DNA of 64,000 bases from Oscillospiraceae bacterium (lineage in GTDB: Bacteria; Bacillota; Clostridia; Oscillospirales; Ruminococcaceae). Below are positions 43,873 to 52,935 of the stretch, in pieces. Made by a program: the position numbers and the translations under genes. Position 1 is the stretch's first letter. Each line of letters opens with the position of its first letter. A model generated the notes under the pieces. That model searched no databases. It was not told the origin of the DNA and worked only from the letters and a program-made list of their open reading frames with translations. The stretch spans positions 1 through 64,000 of the forward strand of contig JAQXFT010000022.1 in the NCBI GenBank assembly GCA_029005335.1. The letters run 5' to 3'.

Positions 43873-43895
43873 CAGGGCGACCAATGGTCGCCCTG
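43873..43895 (-). terminator. Terminator-like stem after the DUF4340 gene
   Basis: CAGGGCGACC and GGTCGCCCTG pair over ten bases around AAT. The T stretch that follows on the minus strand is interrupted, so efficiency is uncertain. Confidence 0.7.
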
Positions 43896-43900
43896 TAATT

Positions 43901-45280
43901 TTAAAGTTTTGATTCTTCTATAGCGTTCAGAAGCTTTCTGTACCAGTACATAAATGAGTAGTCGCCGTCCGTATCGGACTTGCTTATTATGAAGCCGGTA
44001 TATGTATCATTGATTTTCAGCCAGTAGGAGCTTTCATCTCTCGGGATAAATTCCATTATAGTGTTAATGTCTTCGTCAAGATGATATTCAACTGTAATTT
44101 CCGGTTCGCCTGATACTTCGGCATCTTTTTCGATACCGGAGAAGCCTGTATTTGAGAGGGCGTTATACATTGTATAAAGATTATTGAGGACGTCCTCTCC
44201 GTAATCTGAAATATCCTCGCCATTCAGAATATATTTTGAGTTGTCGGAATCAAGCTCAAAGTGAATTTCTTCTCCGCAGTAATTTATATCGAGTGTATTT
44301 ACGGTTGACATATATGTTGAGTAGATATTATTTACAACGACATCAAGAATAGTGTTTTCAATATAGTAAACATCAGTCGTATAGTATTTTGAGACCTGTC
44401 CGGATTCCTCTATGAGAATGTAGATATAGCTGGGGTCATCGCCGTATTTGCTGAAAAGCAGTGAATGAGTTTTGCCGTCAGTTCCGTAAAGCTTCATCTG
44501 AGCATATGGCTCATCAAATCCGTATTTTGAGTAGTCCTTCAAATCAGATTCTATAAATTCCTCAGCTTTAAGACGTGTAAGCACGCTTATCATTGAGCTT
44601 ATTTTTGTACTGTCAAGCTGAAGATAGGAGTATTCTCCGTCCAGCTTCCATATATTGTCGGAGTTGAGAACAGTTTTATAAATACTTTCGCCGTCTCTTA
44701 TGAGTTCAAAGCCGGTAATTTCGCTGTCGGAATAGCCTGTGAGATATTTTGTCCTGAGCAATTCCTTATTTACATAGAGTACGCTTCCGTATGAATAGTC
44801 TATACTGTATATCTTGTCTTTACCCTCAGCCATACAGTAAAAAGCTTCATTTGTCGGAGTTGGATTGCCCATATATATTGTATAGTCTTTATCTGCGGTA
44901 TGGCAGGTAATTGTTATAGGGGAATCAAGTCCGTATTTTGAAAGGTCAGCGTCCTCAGCCTTTCCGAAATTCTTTTCAGCGGAAAGGTCACTCATATATG
45001 AAACTACGTTTATTATGTAATCCTGATTCGGGGAGATTTCATCAGTATTGCTGAACTGCCAGCTTCCGTTATTCAGAACTGCCAGAAATTTACCGTCGGG
45101 GCAGTCAAAATCTACTCCTGTCACGTCGTCCGAATTAAATCTGAACAGTACGTTTTCATTTTCAATCTCAGCTTCGATACGCTGTTTTTCGTCCTGATTG
45201 CTTTTTACCGCAAAGTATGCTCCCAGAGAGCCTCCTCCGAGTACAGCAAGTACTGCTATAGCGATAATAATTTTTTTCAT
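43901..45280 (-). CDS. DUF4340 domain-containing lipoprotein-like/membrane-anchored protein
   Basis: 459 residues. One N-terminal helix (about 3-22, IIIAIAVLAVLGGGSLGAYF) anchors an external beta-rich protein. DUF4340 repeats are recognisable (FDCPDGKFLAVLNNGSWQF, KYGLDSPITITCHTADKDYT, KYGFDEPYAQMKLYG). Such proteins are regularly encoded after Gld-type ABC genes and probably form an external part of that system. No enzyme motif is visible. Start overlaps the last base of the upstream gene. Confidence 0.8.
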   Translation of the reverse strand: MKKIIIAIAVLAVLGGGSLGAYFAVKSNQDEKQRIEAEIENENVLFRFNSDDVTGVDFDCPDGKFLAVLNNGSWQFSNTDEISPNQDYIINVVSYMSDLSAEKNFGKAEDADLSKYGLDSPITITCHTADKDYTIYMGNPTPTNEAFYCMAEGKDKIYSIDYSYGSVLYVNKELLRTKYLTGYSDSEITGFELIRDGESIYKTVLNSDNIWKLDGEYSYLQLDSTKISSMISVLTRLKAEEFIESDLKDYSKYGFDEPYAQMKLYGTDGKTHSLLFSKYGDDPSYIYILIEESGQVSKYYTTDVYYIENTILDVVVNNIYSTYMSTVNTLDINYCGEEIHFELDSDNSKYILNGEDISDYGEDVLNNLYTMYNALSNTGFSGIEKDAEVSGEPEITVEYHLDEDINTIMEFIPRDESSYWLKINDTYTGFIISKSDTDGDYSFMYWYRKLLNAIEESKL

Positions 45281-46758
45281 TATGAATTTCTCCTTTTAAG
45301 CCATACGCCTGCACCGCATACTACAAATACAATCGGTATTGCAATCATAATCGCCATGACGCTTTTAGCCTGATTTGCATCATCAAATACCATGTTGTCA
45401 AAGGAGCGTGTCTTGTCCTCTATTTCCATATCGACATCGCTGTCATACATCCATGTTATAGACGAAAGACAGAGATAGAGGGGAATTATTGTGAAGCCTG
45501 CTGATACGTGTTCATCGTCCATAAATTCAGCATTGCCCATTACAATCATTTTTGAATCGTTCTGTGTGTTATGTGCATAGTATGCAAGGTCAAGAGTATT
45601 TCCGAGTTCGACCTTTTCAGTACCGCCATAGGGTTCGCTTTTAATAGTAGCTGAGGTATTCTGTACGGAATATACATCAGCCTGAAGAAGACTTCCTGTC
45701 TGAACTATCATTGAATCAGGGCCTGTTACTGTTTTAAAGGTTCTGGATTCGCACATATATGGATAAATTCCCTGTTCTATGATAGTATTGAGGTCTGTAG
45801 TGAGGTCAACATCGCTGTTTTCAGCAGTCTCCGGAAGTGATACGGCTATTGTATATTTATCGTTGTTTACTATTTTATTTTTATCGGATTCATAAAGTCT
45901 GTTGTAATCCATTGCGAGATTATACCTGAACATCAAATCCTCTATGTTGGTATATCTTTCGGTGCTGGAATCGGGGGACATCAGAAATGCGAGATTTCCG
46001 CCGTTTTCGGTATATTCTGATATGAGCTTTTTTTCTTCGAGAGTAATATCATGCTGAGGAGCGCATACAAATATAATTGCAGCGTCATCAGGAACAGCTT
46101 TTGTTTCTGAGAGATTAAGCTCTGATGTAGTATAGTTGTAGTTATTCAGATTGGCTGTAAAAAGGCTGTAGTCCTCTATGGATTTTTCGCCGTGACCTGT
46201 AAGGAAATAAATCTGGGGTATATCGCCCTCGGTAACAGCTTTTATAGCACCTGTTATAAGATTTTCACCGACATATTTCTGTTCAACGATATTTCCGTTG
46301 TCGTCATATATATCGGAAAACATCTGGTTTGATGAGATTTTCCTGATTGAGTTTCCGCATCTTATTACTATATCCGCTGTTGTGAGATTGAAGAATCCGT
46401 CCGGATTAAGCTCTTCAACACGTTCCGGATATTCGTCAGGATAGTATGCGTTGAAATCTATATTTTCGTATGATTTATATTGTTCAAGGGCATAATAAAG
46501 CGGAAGATATTCATCAATTTCCTTTATGTCATCAAGCTCGCAGAGTATAGTAAATTCGATTTCCTTATCTCTGACGCTGTCAAGAAGCTTTACTGAGGTA
46601 TCACTTAAAGTATACATCTTGCTGGGTGTCATATCGATATTGAAGTCAAAATATGATACAATAAGGTTTATCGGGATTGCTATGACAAGAATCAGGATTG
46701 CAAGCACAAGAGCAAGAATCCCTGAAAAATTAAATGTTTTGTTATTTTTGCTGTTCAT
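45280..46758 (-). CDS. GldG-like ABC system component
   Basis: 492 residues. Membrane helices at about 14-36 and 463-485 flank a large external domain with MTPSKMYTLSDTSVKLLDS, IYFLTGHGEKS and LAFLMSPDSS, all typical of GldG/DUF4350-type proteins. In Bacteroidetes GldG works with GldA and GldF in gliding and secretion; in Firmicutes the system's cargo is unknown. It lies six bases after the permease gene. Confidence 0.82.
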   Translation of the reverse strand: MNSKNNKTFNFSGILALVLAILILVIAIPINLIVSYFDFNIDMTPSKMYTLSDTSVKLLDSVRDKEIEFTILCELDDIKEIDEYLPLYYALEQYKSYENIDFNAYYPDEYPERVEELNPDGFFNLTTADIVIRCGNSIRKISSNQMFSDIYDDNGNIVEQKYVGENLITGAIKAVTEGDIPQIYFLTGHGEKSIEDYSLFTANLNNYNYTTSELNLSETKAVPDDAAIIFVCAPQHDITLEEKKLISEYTENGGNLAFLMSPDSSTERYTNIEDLMFRYNLAMDYNRLYESDKNKIVNNDKYTIAVSLPETAENSDVDLTTDLNTIIEQGIYPYMCESRTFKTVTGPDSMIVQTGSLLQADVYSVQNTSATIKSEPYGGTEKVELGNTLDLAYYAHNTQNDSKMIVMGNAEFMDDEHVSAGFTIIPLYLCLSSITWMYDSDVDMEIEDKTRSFDNMVFDDANQAKSVMAIMIAIPIVFVVCGAGVWLKRRNS

Positions 46759-46764
46759 TTCATA

Positions 46765-47496
46765 TTATCCTTTCTTCCAGCGTCTTGCTTCGAGTGAAAT
46801 AACAGTCCATGCCACAAATACTAATATTACGGTTATGAAGAATATTATATCTGAGAATCTTATGATTCCCTGTGCAAAGTAATTGAATTTGTCTTCAGCG
46901 GCAAACATCATTACAAATGACTGGAGCTTCGGGTGTGCTGAAAAATATTCACTTGTTACGAAGTAGTTTATAAATGTAAGAAGAAGCATTGCGGCTTCAC
47001 CGATTACGGCTGCTATGATTGAATTTTCTGAGAATGATGCACAGAACATTCCTATTGCTATACACATCACTCCCCACAGAAAAAATCCGATATATACAGA
47101 AATAAGGGCAGGAATTATAACTGTTCCGTATATTCCGGTTATAATCGGATATATAAGCGAAGCTGTCATCATAAAAAGAAATACGGTTACGATTGCGAGA
47201 AATTTTGCCGTCACGAACTGGAAAACGTTTACCGGAGAGGTCATTATAAGAACTTCTGTTCCGAATTTTCTCTCATCGGGAAAGCATCTCATAGTAAGCA
47301 CGGGGACGATAAATGCAAAGTAGAAGAGATTTGTTGCGAATATGTCAGCAAATGTAAACTGCATTTTAGCTGTATTTATATCGGAAATTCCACGGTTCAG
47401 AGAAAGAGTAAAAAGAAACATGAATAATGCGGTAATTATGTAGGCAAACGGTGTTTTGAAAAAGGAATGCAGTTCTTTTTTGTATATCGGAAACAT
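46765..47496 (-). CDS. ABC-2 type permease (GldF-like)
   Basis: 243 residues with six predicted membrane helices. MFPIYKKELHSFFKTPFAYI at the start and RCFPDERKFGTEVLIMTSPV in the first loop are typical of ABC-2 permeases of the Gld/Nos type. It stands two bases after the ATPase gene and before the GldG-like gene. Substrate unknown. Confidence 0.87.
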   Translation of the reverse strand: MFPIYKKELHSFFKTPFAYIITALFMFLFTLSLNRGISDINTAKMQFTFADIFATNLFYFAFIVPVLTMRCFPDERKFGTEVLIMTSPVNVFQFVTAKFLAIVTVFLFMMTASLIYPIITGIYGTVIIPALISVYIGFFLWGVMCIAIGMFCASFSENSIIAAVIGEAAMLLLTFINYFVTSEYFSAHPKLQSFVMMFAAEDKFNYFAQGIIRFSDIIFFITVILVFVAWTVISLEARRWKKG

Positions 47497-47498
47497 TT

Positions 47499-48527
47499 TT
47501 AATTATCCTCCTTGTTTTTATCGGAATTTTCGGGGTCGGGAGTGTTAGCCTGCATTTCCTCAACCATATCCTTTAAGGTATTACGCTTTGCCGGCTTGTT
47601 TACAAGCTTTACAAAGGCTTCTTCCAAATCGGGTTTTTCGGCATATATTTCGGCAATCTGAATATTCTTTGCAATCAGTGCAGAGATTACATCATTCTGC
47701 ACCTTATCGGTATCCTTGCCGATAATTGAAAATCTTACTGATGCAATACCGTCTGACTCGGATTTTTCAATAATTTTATCAACTCCGTCAACAGCTCCTA
47801 TAACTACGTCGGCAGTATATGCCGATGTTTTTGCCCTGACGTTTATTATACGTGTTGTATTAACGCTGTTTTCGAGATTTTCAATAGTATCTATAGCCTT
47901 GATTTCGCCCTTGTTGATAATTACAACACGGTCACAGACAGCACTGACTTCCGAGAGGATATGTGAGCTGAAAATTACGGAGTGTTCTTTTTTCAGGTCT
48001 TTGATGATTTTACGGACTTCCGCTACCTGTTCGGGGTCGAGACCTACAGTAGGCTCATCGAGAATAAGGAATTTCGGGTTGCCGAGAAGTGCCTGAGCAA
48101 ATCCTACTCTCTGTCTGTAGCCTTTTGAGAGATTTTTAATAAGTCGCTTTGAAACGTCCTGAAGCTTGAGGCATTCTATTGCGGAATCAATCTGTTCTTT
48201 ACGCAATGATGCCGGAATTTTTTTAAGCTCCGCACAGAATTTAAGATACTCATTTACTTTCATATCAGGGTATACCGGAGGAATTTCAGGGAGATATCCG
48301 ATATTTTTCTTAGCCTGTACGGGATTTCTGGAAATATCTTCTCCGCAGATATTTACAGTACCTCTGGTCATGGGGAGATAGCCGGTAATCATATTCATAG
48401 TGGTGGATTTTCCTGCACCGTTAGGCCCCAGAAATCCAAGAATCTCATTGTCGTTTATTGTGAAGCTTATGTCGTTTACAGCAAGGTGTCTGCCGTAGTA
48501 TTTTGTAAGATGTTCAACAGTAATCAT
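47499..48527 (-). CDS. ABC transporter ATP-binding protein (GldA-like)
   Basis: 342 residues. Walker A GPNGAGKST, Q-loop GYLPEIPPVYPDM, signature LSKGYRQRVG, Walker B FLILDEPTVGLDP and the His switch FSSHILSEV are intact. About 90 C-terminal residues beyond the ATPase core end in an acidic tail (DPENSDKNKED), a common addition in export-type ATPases. First gene of the four-gene Gld-like operon. Ribosome site AAAGGAG precedes the ATG. Confidence 0.92.
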   Translation of the reverse strand: MITVEHLTKYYGRHLAVNDISFTINDNEILGFLGPNGAGKSTTMNMITGYLPMTRGTVNICGEDISRNPVQAKKNIGYLPEIPPVYPDMKVNEYLKFCAELKKIPASLRKEQIDSAIECLKLQDVSKRLIKNLSKGYRQRVGFAQALLGNPKFLILDEPTVGLDPEQVAEVRKIIKDLKKEHSVIFSSHILSEVSAVCDRVVIINKGEIKAIDTIENLENSVNTTRIINVRAKTSAYTADVVIGAVDGVDKIIEKSESDGIASVRFSIIGKDTDKVQNDVISALIAKNIQIAEIYAEKPDLEEAFVKLVNKPAKRNTLKDMVEEMQANTPDPENSDKNKEDN

Positions 48528-48942
48528 GAGATGCTCCTTTCAAGAAAAATAATATTAAAAATAAGCATACTTCTATTTATTGTGACATATAATTATTATC
48601 GTAATATGAACAAAATATTAATGAAATGTTAATAAAAATCCTGAAATGTTAAAATGCAATGCTATATATAATGTATACGGAATTTTTCCGTATAAAAAAA
48701 GTCCGGAACAAGCATTATAAATATAAATCAACAGTGTGTATATTATGTGAAAGCGTACTGATTATTAAATGAATTTGATATATGCAACAGATAAGTTATA
48801 ATATATTATAAATTTACAGCAAAGTAATAATCTTCCGGCTTCGCCTTTTGCTTACCTATGTGAAATGTATACAAAATTTTCATAAGCTTTGTGTGCATTG
48901 CAACAAAAAAATCTCTGATTCGGATTGTTTTTTATCAAAGTG
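48528..48942. other. Long AT-rich intergenic region between Gld operon and GH48 gene
   Basis: No gene was recognised here. It holds a perfect 21-base palindrome at 48674-48694 and a TGCATTGCA palindrome at 48894-48902. Several TATA-rich stretches could be weak promoters. The minus-strand promoter of the Gld-like operon must lie in its left part, but no clear -35/-10 pair was found. Such length upstream of a major cellulase suggests transcription-factor sites. Confidence 0.6.
48674..48694. promoter_or_regulatory. Perfect 21-bp palindrome upstream of the GH48 gene
   Basis: Arms TATACGGAA and TTCCGTATA are separated by TTT. No T run on the expected side of either strand makes it a terminator. 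It may be an operator for the Gld-like operon or the distant GH48 promoter. Confidence 0.45.
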
Positions 48943-48971
48943 TTGACAATATCCCTGACTTATATTATAAT
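48943..48971 (+). promoter_or_regulatory. Consensus sigma-A promoter of the GH48 cellulase gene
   Basis: Perfect TTGACA and perfect TATAAT, 17 bases apart. The leader to the start codon is about 147 bases. Together with the codon choice of the gene this points to high expression. Confidence 0.85.
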
Positions 48972-48977
48972 TATATC

Positions 48978-49124
48978 GGAACAAGTTCAGGGGTTATGTT
49001 ATGTAACCACTGATTTATTTCTTGCCGATTGCCTGCCTGCATACTTAAAAAATTATGGTCGGATTTTTGTGCAGTCAGGTTTAATGTATTTATTTTATTA
49101 TTTTAATGAGAGGGGTAATTTCCT
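48978..49124 (+). promoter_or_regulatory. Structured 5' leader of the GH48 mRNA
   Basis: Pairings seen: GGTTA/TAACC around seven bases (48992-49008), CCTGCCTGCA with TGCAGTCAGG (49032-49041 and 49070-49079, one mismatch), and CCGA (49025-49028) with TCGG (49059-49062). The last two cross, so they form either a pseudoknot or alternative states. The ribosome site GAGAGGGG is near 49109. The leader begins with ACAAGTTCAGGG, also found at the start of the candidate RNA at 42187. Confidence 0.4.
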
Positions 49125-51593
49125 ATGGTATCAAAGAAGAAGGCTCTTACCGCCGGCGTTATGGCGGCTGCCCTTACTGCAAGCTCTGTACTTCCGGCTG
49201 CTGCTTCTGCCGCTGGTACAAGAACTAAAGATGAAAAATTCGGCGACTCTACTTATGCTGAAAGATTTCTTTCACTCTATGATGATGTTATTACAAATGG
49301 TCAGGAAAATGGCTATTTAAGCTCCAAGAATGTTGCAAGCGGTGGATTCGGTGTTCCTTATCACGCTGTTGAAACTATGATTATTGAAGCTCCTGACTAC
49401 GGTCACGAAACTACATCTGAAGCAATGTCATACATTGTATGGATGGCTGCTATGAGAGACGCTATCGCTGCATCAGGTAAAGTTGACGGTGCTACAAATA
49501 CCAATGACCTCGCAAAGGCTTGGAAAACTCTTGAAATTATGGTTCCTGATGTACAGCCTAACTACTGGCAGCAGGGTGAGCTTTCAGCTCGTGTAGCTCC
49601 TGAATATCAGGATCCGACTCAGTATCCTGCTCCTCAGGACGCAAATAACACTGGTAAAAACCCGATTTATGGCGAAATGAAATCCGCTTACGGAAACAGC
49701 GGTGACAAGGGTCTTTATCTTCTCCACTGGCTCGCTGACGTTGATGACTGGTACGGCTTCGGCGGCGGAAACGGTAAGTTCACATTTATAAACACCTTCC
49801 AGAGAGGCGAACAGGAATCCTGTTGGGAAACTGTTCCTCACCCATGTGTTGAAGAGCTTACTTATGGTATGCCAAGTTACGGTATGAAGGGTCTTTTCAA
49901 CGGTACAAACGAACCCGTTGCAAAGCAGTATGCTTATACAAACGCTCCTGACGCTGAAGACCGTGCTATTCAGGCTGTTTATGATGCAAACAAATGGGGT
50001 GTCGGCGATTCTTCACTCTCTGCACTCGCAGGTAAGATGGGTGACCAGTGCCGTAACAACATGTTCGATAAATACTATAAGAAGATTGGCTGTCAGAATA
50101 TGATGCAGGACAATAACGGCGGTTCAGGTCTTCAGGGTCAGCACTTCCTCATGTCATGGTATACTTCATGGGGCGGAGCTCTTGACGGTCAGTGGGCATG
50201 GCAGATTGGTGCTTCACATATGCACGAATTCTATCAGAACCCTCTCGCAGCTTATGCACTTCTCTATGATAAGGATATCAATGCTGGTATGAAGTCCTCA
50301 AATGCTAACAAGGATTATGAGGAATCATTCAAGAGACAGCTCGAGCTTTATCTCTGGCTCCAGTCAGCTGACGGTCCTATCGCAGGCGGCTGCACAAACT
50401 CACTCAACGGCAGATATGAATCATACAGCAATGCCAAGACTTATGATAATCCGACAAGCTGTGGCAATTCTACATTCTATGATATGGTATATCAGGAACA
50501 CCCTGTATATGCTGACCCGGGTTCAAACGGCTGGATTGGTAACCAGGTATGGGCTGTTCAGCGTCTCGCAGAGCTTTACTATGATGTAGTTACAAACGGC
50601 GACAAGTATGGCAAGAGCATCGGCGGACTCTCAGTTCAGGAAGCTCTTGAAAAGATTCTTGACAGATGGGTTGCATGGTTCATTGAAAATACAGAGCTTA
50701 CAGCTGACGGCGATTACTCAATTCCTGCTTCACTTAAATGGACAGGTTCTCCTGCTGCATGGACAGGAACTTATGATGCTAATGCTAATTCAGGTCTCAC
50801 ATGCGAAATCGTTGCAAGAGGTAACGCTGACCTCGGTTGCGTATCTTCACTCGCTAACTCACTCATCTACTATGCTGCTGCTAAGAAAGCTCCTTCTGAT
50901 GACGCTAAGAATGCAAATGCTTCAACACTCGAAGGTCAGGCACTCTACCTCGCAAGAGAACTCCTCGACAGAGAATGGAATATCTGCCGTGATGATATCG
51001 GTCTCTCAAGAGTTGACCACAACGGAAGCCTTATTTCAAGATTCTTCGACCAGGATGTATGGGTACAGACTGATTACAACGGTACAATGCCTAACGGTGA
51101 CAAGATTGCAAATGGTGCTACATTCTACAGCCTCCGTACAATGTACAAGGAAGACCCGAAATTCGCTGAACTCGAAGCAGCTTATAAGATTTACTCAGAC
51201 GGCGGAAAGACAGCTGAAGCTCTTGAAGAAGCATCTGACAGCCTCGAACTCACATACCACAGATTCTGGCACGCTGGTGATATCCTTATGGCTAATGGTG
51301 TTATGTCAATGCTCTATCCTGATGTAACTCCTGTTACTGAGACAGACCCGACAAACCCGACAGACCCAACAGGTGATATCCTCTGGGGAGACGTAAACGT
51401 TGACGGCAAGGTTGAAATCGCTGACGTTGTTGCTGCTGCTGCTTTCGTAGGTGATTCTGCAAATAACGCTGTTACACCTCAGGGACTTATCAACGGTGAC
51501 GTTCATAATAACGGCGACGGTATGACATCTGGTGACGTTCTCGCTATCCAGCAGTACCTCGCAAGCATTGTAACTGAACTTCCTATCAAGTAA
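49125..51593 (+). CDS. cel48A: GH48 reducing-end cellobiohydrolase with dockerin (cellulosomal)
   Basis: 822 residues. Signal peptide about 1-30 (ALTAGVMAAALTASS, cut near AAASAAG). The GH48 domain spans about 36-730; the acid catalyst is Glu99 in HETTSEAMSY by comparison with known GH48 enzymes. Substrate-tunnel segments such as QPNYWQQGELS and TFINTFQRGEQESCWET are present. A Thr/Pro linker leads to the dockerin (about 751-822) with calcium loops DVNVDGKVEIAD and DVHNNGDGMTSGD. GH48 is the key exoglucanase of cellulosomes, cutting cellulose from the reducing end. Codons end in C far more often than in neighbours, which suits strong expression. No CBM is present; the scaffoldin supplies binding. 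Confidence 0.96.
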   Translation: MVSKKKALTAGVMAAALTASSVLPAAASAAGTRTKDEKFGDSTYAERFLSLYDDVITNGQENGYLSSKNVASGGFGVPYHAVETMIIEAPDYGHETTSEAMSYIVWMAAMRDAIAASGKVDGATNTNDLAKAWKTLEIMVPDVQPNYWQQGELSARVAPEYQDPTQYPAPQDANNTGKNPIYGEMKSAYGNSGDKGLYLLHWLADVDDWYGFGGGNGKFTFINTFQRGEQESCWETVPHPCVEELTYGMPSYGMKGLFNGTNEPVAKQYAYTNAPDAEDRAIQAVYDANKWGVGDSSLSALAGKMGDQCRNNMFDKYYKKIGCQNMMQDNNGGSGLQGQHFLMSWYTSWGGALDGQWAWQIGASHMHEFYQNPLAAYALLYDKDINAGMKSSNANKDYEESFKRQLELYLWLQSADGPIAGGCTNSLNGRYESYSNAKTYDNPTSCGNSTFYDMVYQEHPVYADPGSNGWIGNQVWAVQRLAELYYDVVTNGDKYGKSIGGLSVQEALEKILDRWVAWFIENTELTADGDYSIPASLKWTGSPAAWTGTYDANANSGLTCEIVARGNADLGCVSSLANSLIYYAAAKKAPSDDAKNANASTLEGQALYLARELLDREWNICRDDIGLSRVDHNGSLISRFFDQDVWVQTDYNGTMPNGDKIANGATFYSLRTMYKEDPKFAELEAAYKIYSDGGKTAEALEEASDSLELTYHRFWHAGDILMANGVMSMLYPDVTPVTETDPTNPTDPTGDILWGDVNVDGKVEIADVVAAAAFVGDSANNAVTPQGLINGDVHNNGDGMTSGDVLAIQQYLASIVTELPIK

Positions 51594-51614
51594 TTAGTTT
51601 TAATTAACCTTTAC

Positions 51615-51647
51615 AGGGGTATTCCTTCGGGAATGCCCCTTTTGTTT
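51615..51647 (+). terminator. Strong terminator of the GH48 gene
   Basis: An eleven-pair stem (one G-U) closes on a C(TTCG)G tetraloop, an unusually stable loop, followed by TTTTGTTTTTTT. Confidence 0.95.
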
Positions 51648-51679
51648 TTTTAAAATATGTTCTTTTTTCGTTAATGCCC

Positions 51680-51708
51680 TTGCATTTTCTTGGATAAGGT
51701 GGTATAAT
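51680..51708 (+). promoter_or_regulatory. Predicted promoter of the yicC-remA-gmk operon
   Basis: TTGCAT and perfect TATAAT, 17 bases apart, with TGG before the -10 (extended). Confidence 0.75.
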
Positions 51709-51756
51709 AATATATATTTTGAAATTGAAACTAAATTTGAAATGGAGCATTTAATT

Positions 51757-52677
51757 ATGAGAAGTATGACAGGCTACGGCAAGGCTCAGAGTATTTCTGA
51801 CGGCAGAGAAATTTCCGTTGAAATACGTTCGGTAAATCACAGATACTATGAATTCAATTCAAGAATACCAAGAGCTTATACCTATCTTGAGGAAAAGCTT
51901 AAAACGCTTATTCACTCAAAAATAAGCAGAGGTAAAATTGAAGTTTCAGTTGCTGTAAATAATATTGAAAATTCCGATTACTCCGTTGAGATTAATAAGC
52001 CCGTTCTTGAAAGCTATTTCAATGCACTTGCTGACCTTTCAGTAAATGGAATATCAGTTGACGAAAAATTCAGCAACGTACTCGGCAGAACATATAAAAT
52101 CGAAAATGACCTTACACTTTCAAATATTATGAAAATTCCGGATATATTTACTGTCTCCAGAAAGACCGATGATGAGGAACAGATATGGAATGCGGTGAAA
52201 GCTGTCGCTGAAAAGGCTCTTGAAAGCTTTATGGAAATGAGTTTCGCTGAGGGCGAACGCCTTAAAAACGATATAGAACAGAAATTATCCGGTATAAGCG
52301 AAATGGTCGGAAAAATCAAGGTTCTTGAGCCACAGTCAATAGAGATATACCGTGAGAGACTTTACAGCAGACTTAAAGAAATTCTCGAAGCCACGGATAT
52401 CGATGAGCAGAGAATTATTACAGAATGTGCTGTTTTCAGCGACAAGGTCGCTGTTGATGAAGAAACTGTACGTCTCGAAAGCCATATAAATCAGGTTCTT
52501 TCACTCATTTATTCCGGTGAACCCTGCGGAAAAAAGATTGACTTTATTATTCAGGAAATGAACAGGGAAGTAAATACAATCGGTTCAAAATCACAGAGCC
52601 TCGAAATAACTAAAACTGTCGTTGACCTGAAATCAGAAATCGAAAAAATCAGGGAACAGATTCAGAAGGTGGAGTGA
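51757..52677 (+). CDS. yicC: YicC family endoribonuclease
   Basis: 306 residues. MRSMTGYGKAQ at the start and the C-terminal CGKKIDFIIQEMNREVNTIG-type segment with NTIGSKSQ are the YicC and DUF1732 signatures. E. coli YicC is an endoribonuclease that takes part in small-RNA turnover. The place before remA and gmk is conserved in Firmicutes. The start follows GGAG; an ATG nine bases downstream is the alternative. Confidence 0.92.
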   Translation: MRSMTGYGKAQSISDGREISVEIRSVNHRYYEFNSRIPRAYTYLEEKLKTLIHSKISRGKIEVSVAVNNIENSDYSVEINKPVLESYFNALADLSVNGISVDEKFSNVLGRTYKIENDLTLSNIMKIPDIFTVSRKTDDEEQIWNAVKAVAEKALESFMEMSFAEGERLKNDIEQKLSGISEMVGKIKVLEPQSIEIYRERLYSRLKEILEATDIDEQRIITECAVFSDKVAVDEETVRLESHINQVLSLIYSGEPCGKKIDFIIQEMNREVNTIGSKSQSLEITKTVVDLKSEIEKIREQIQKVE

Positions 52678-52683
52678 ATATTC

Positions 52684-52935
52684 ATGCTTATAAATATAGG
52701 ATACGGAAATATGATTTCCTCAAATCGGATAGTCTCAGTTGTAAGCCCCGAATCTGCACCGGTCAAACGTCTTGTTCAGGAGGCAAGAGATTCCGGAATG
52801 GTTATTGATGCCACATACGGAAGAAGAACACGTGCAGTTATTGTTATGGACAGCGGACATATAGTGCTTTCATCACTTGTTACTGATACTGTTGCACAGA
52901 GAGTAAACGAAAAGGAGAAAAAAAATTATGAATAA
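52684..52935 (+). CDS. remA: DUF370/RemA-like regulator
   Basis: 83 residues. [21 protein letters not shown] and [18 protein letters not shown] are the RemA signature. In B. subtilis RemA is a DNA-binding activator of biofilm matrix genes. It lies in its usual place before gmk and overlaps it by eight bases. Confidence 0.92.
   Translation: MLINIGYGNMISSNRIVSVVSPESAPVKRLVQEARDSGMVIDATYGRRTRAVIVMDSGHIVLSSLVTDTVAQRVNEKEKKNYE

Noticed and set aside
48748..48761. CcpA (cre) site upstream of the GH48 gene
   Set aside because: Only the left half (TGAAAGCGT) fits the consensus; the right half has several mismatches.
48925..49320. Plus-strand open frame overlapping the GH48 start
   Set aside because: It spans the promoter and leader, has no ribosome site, and the GH48 signal peptide lies in another frame.
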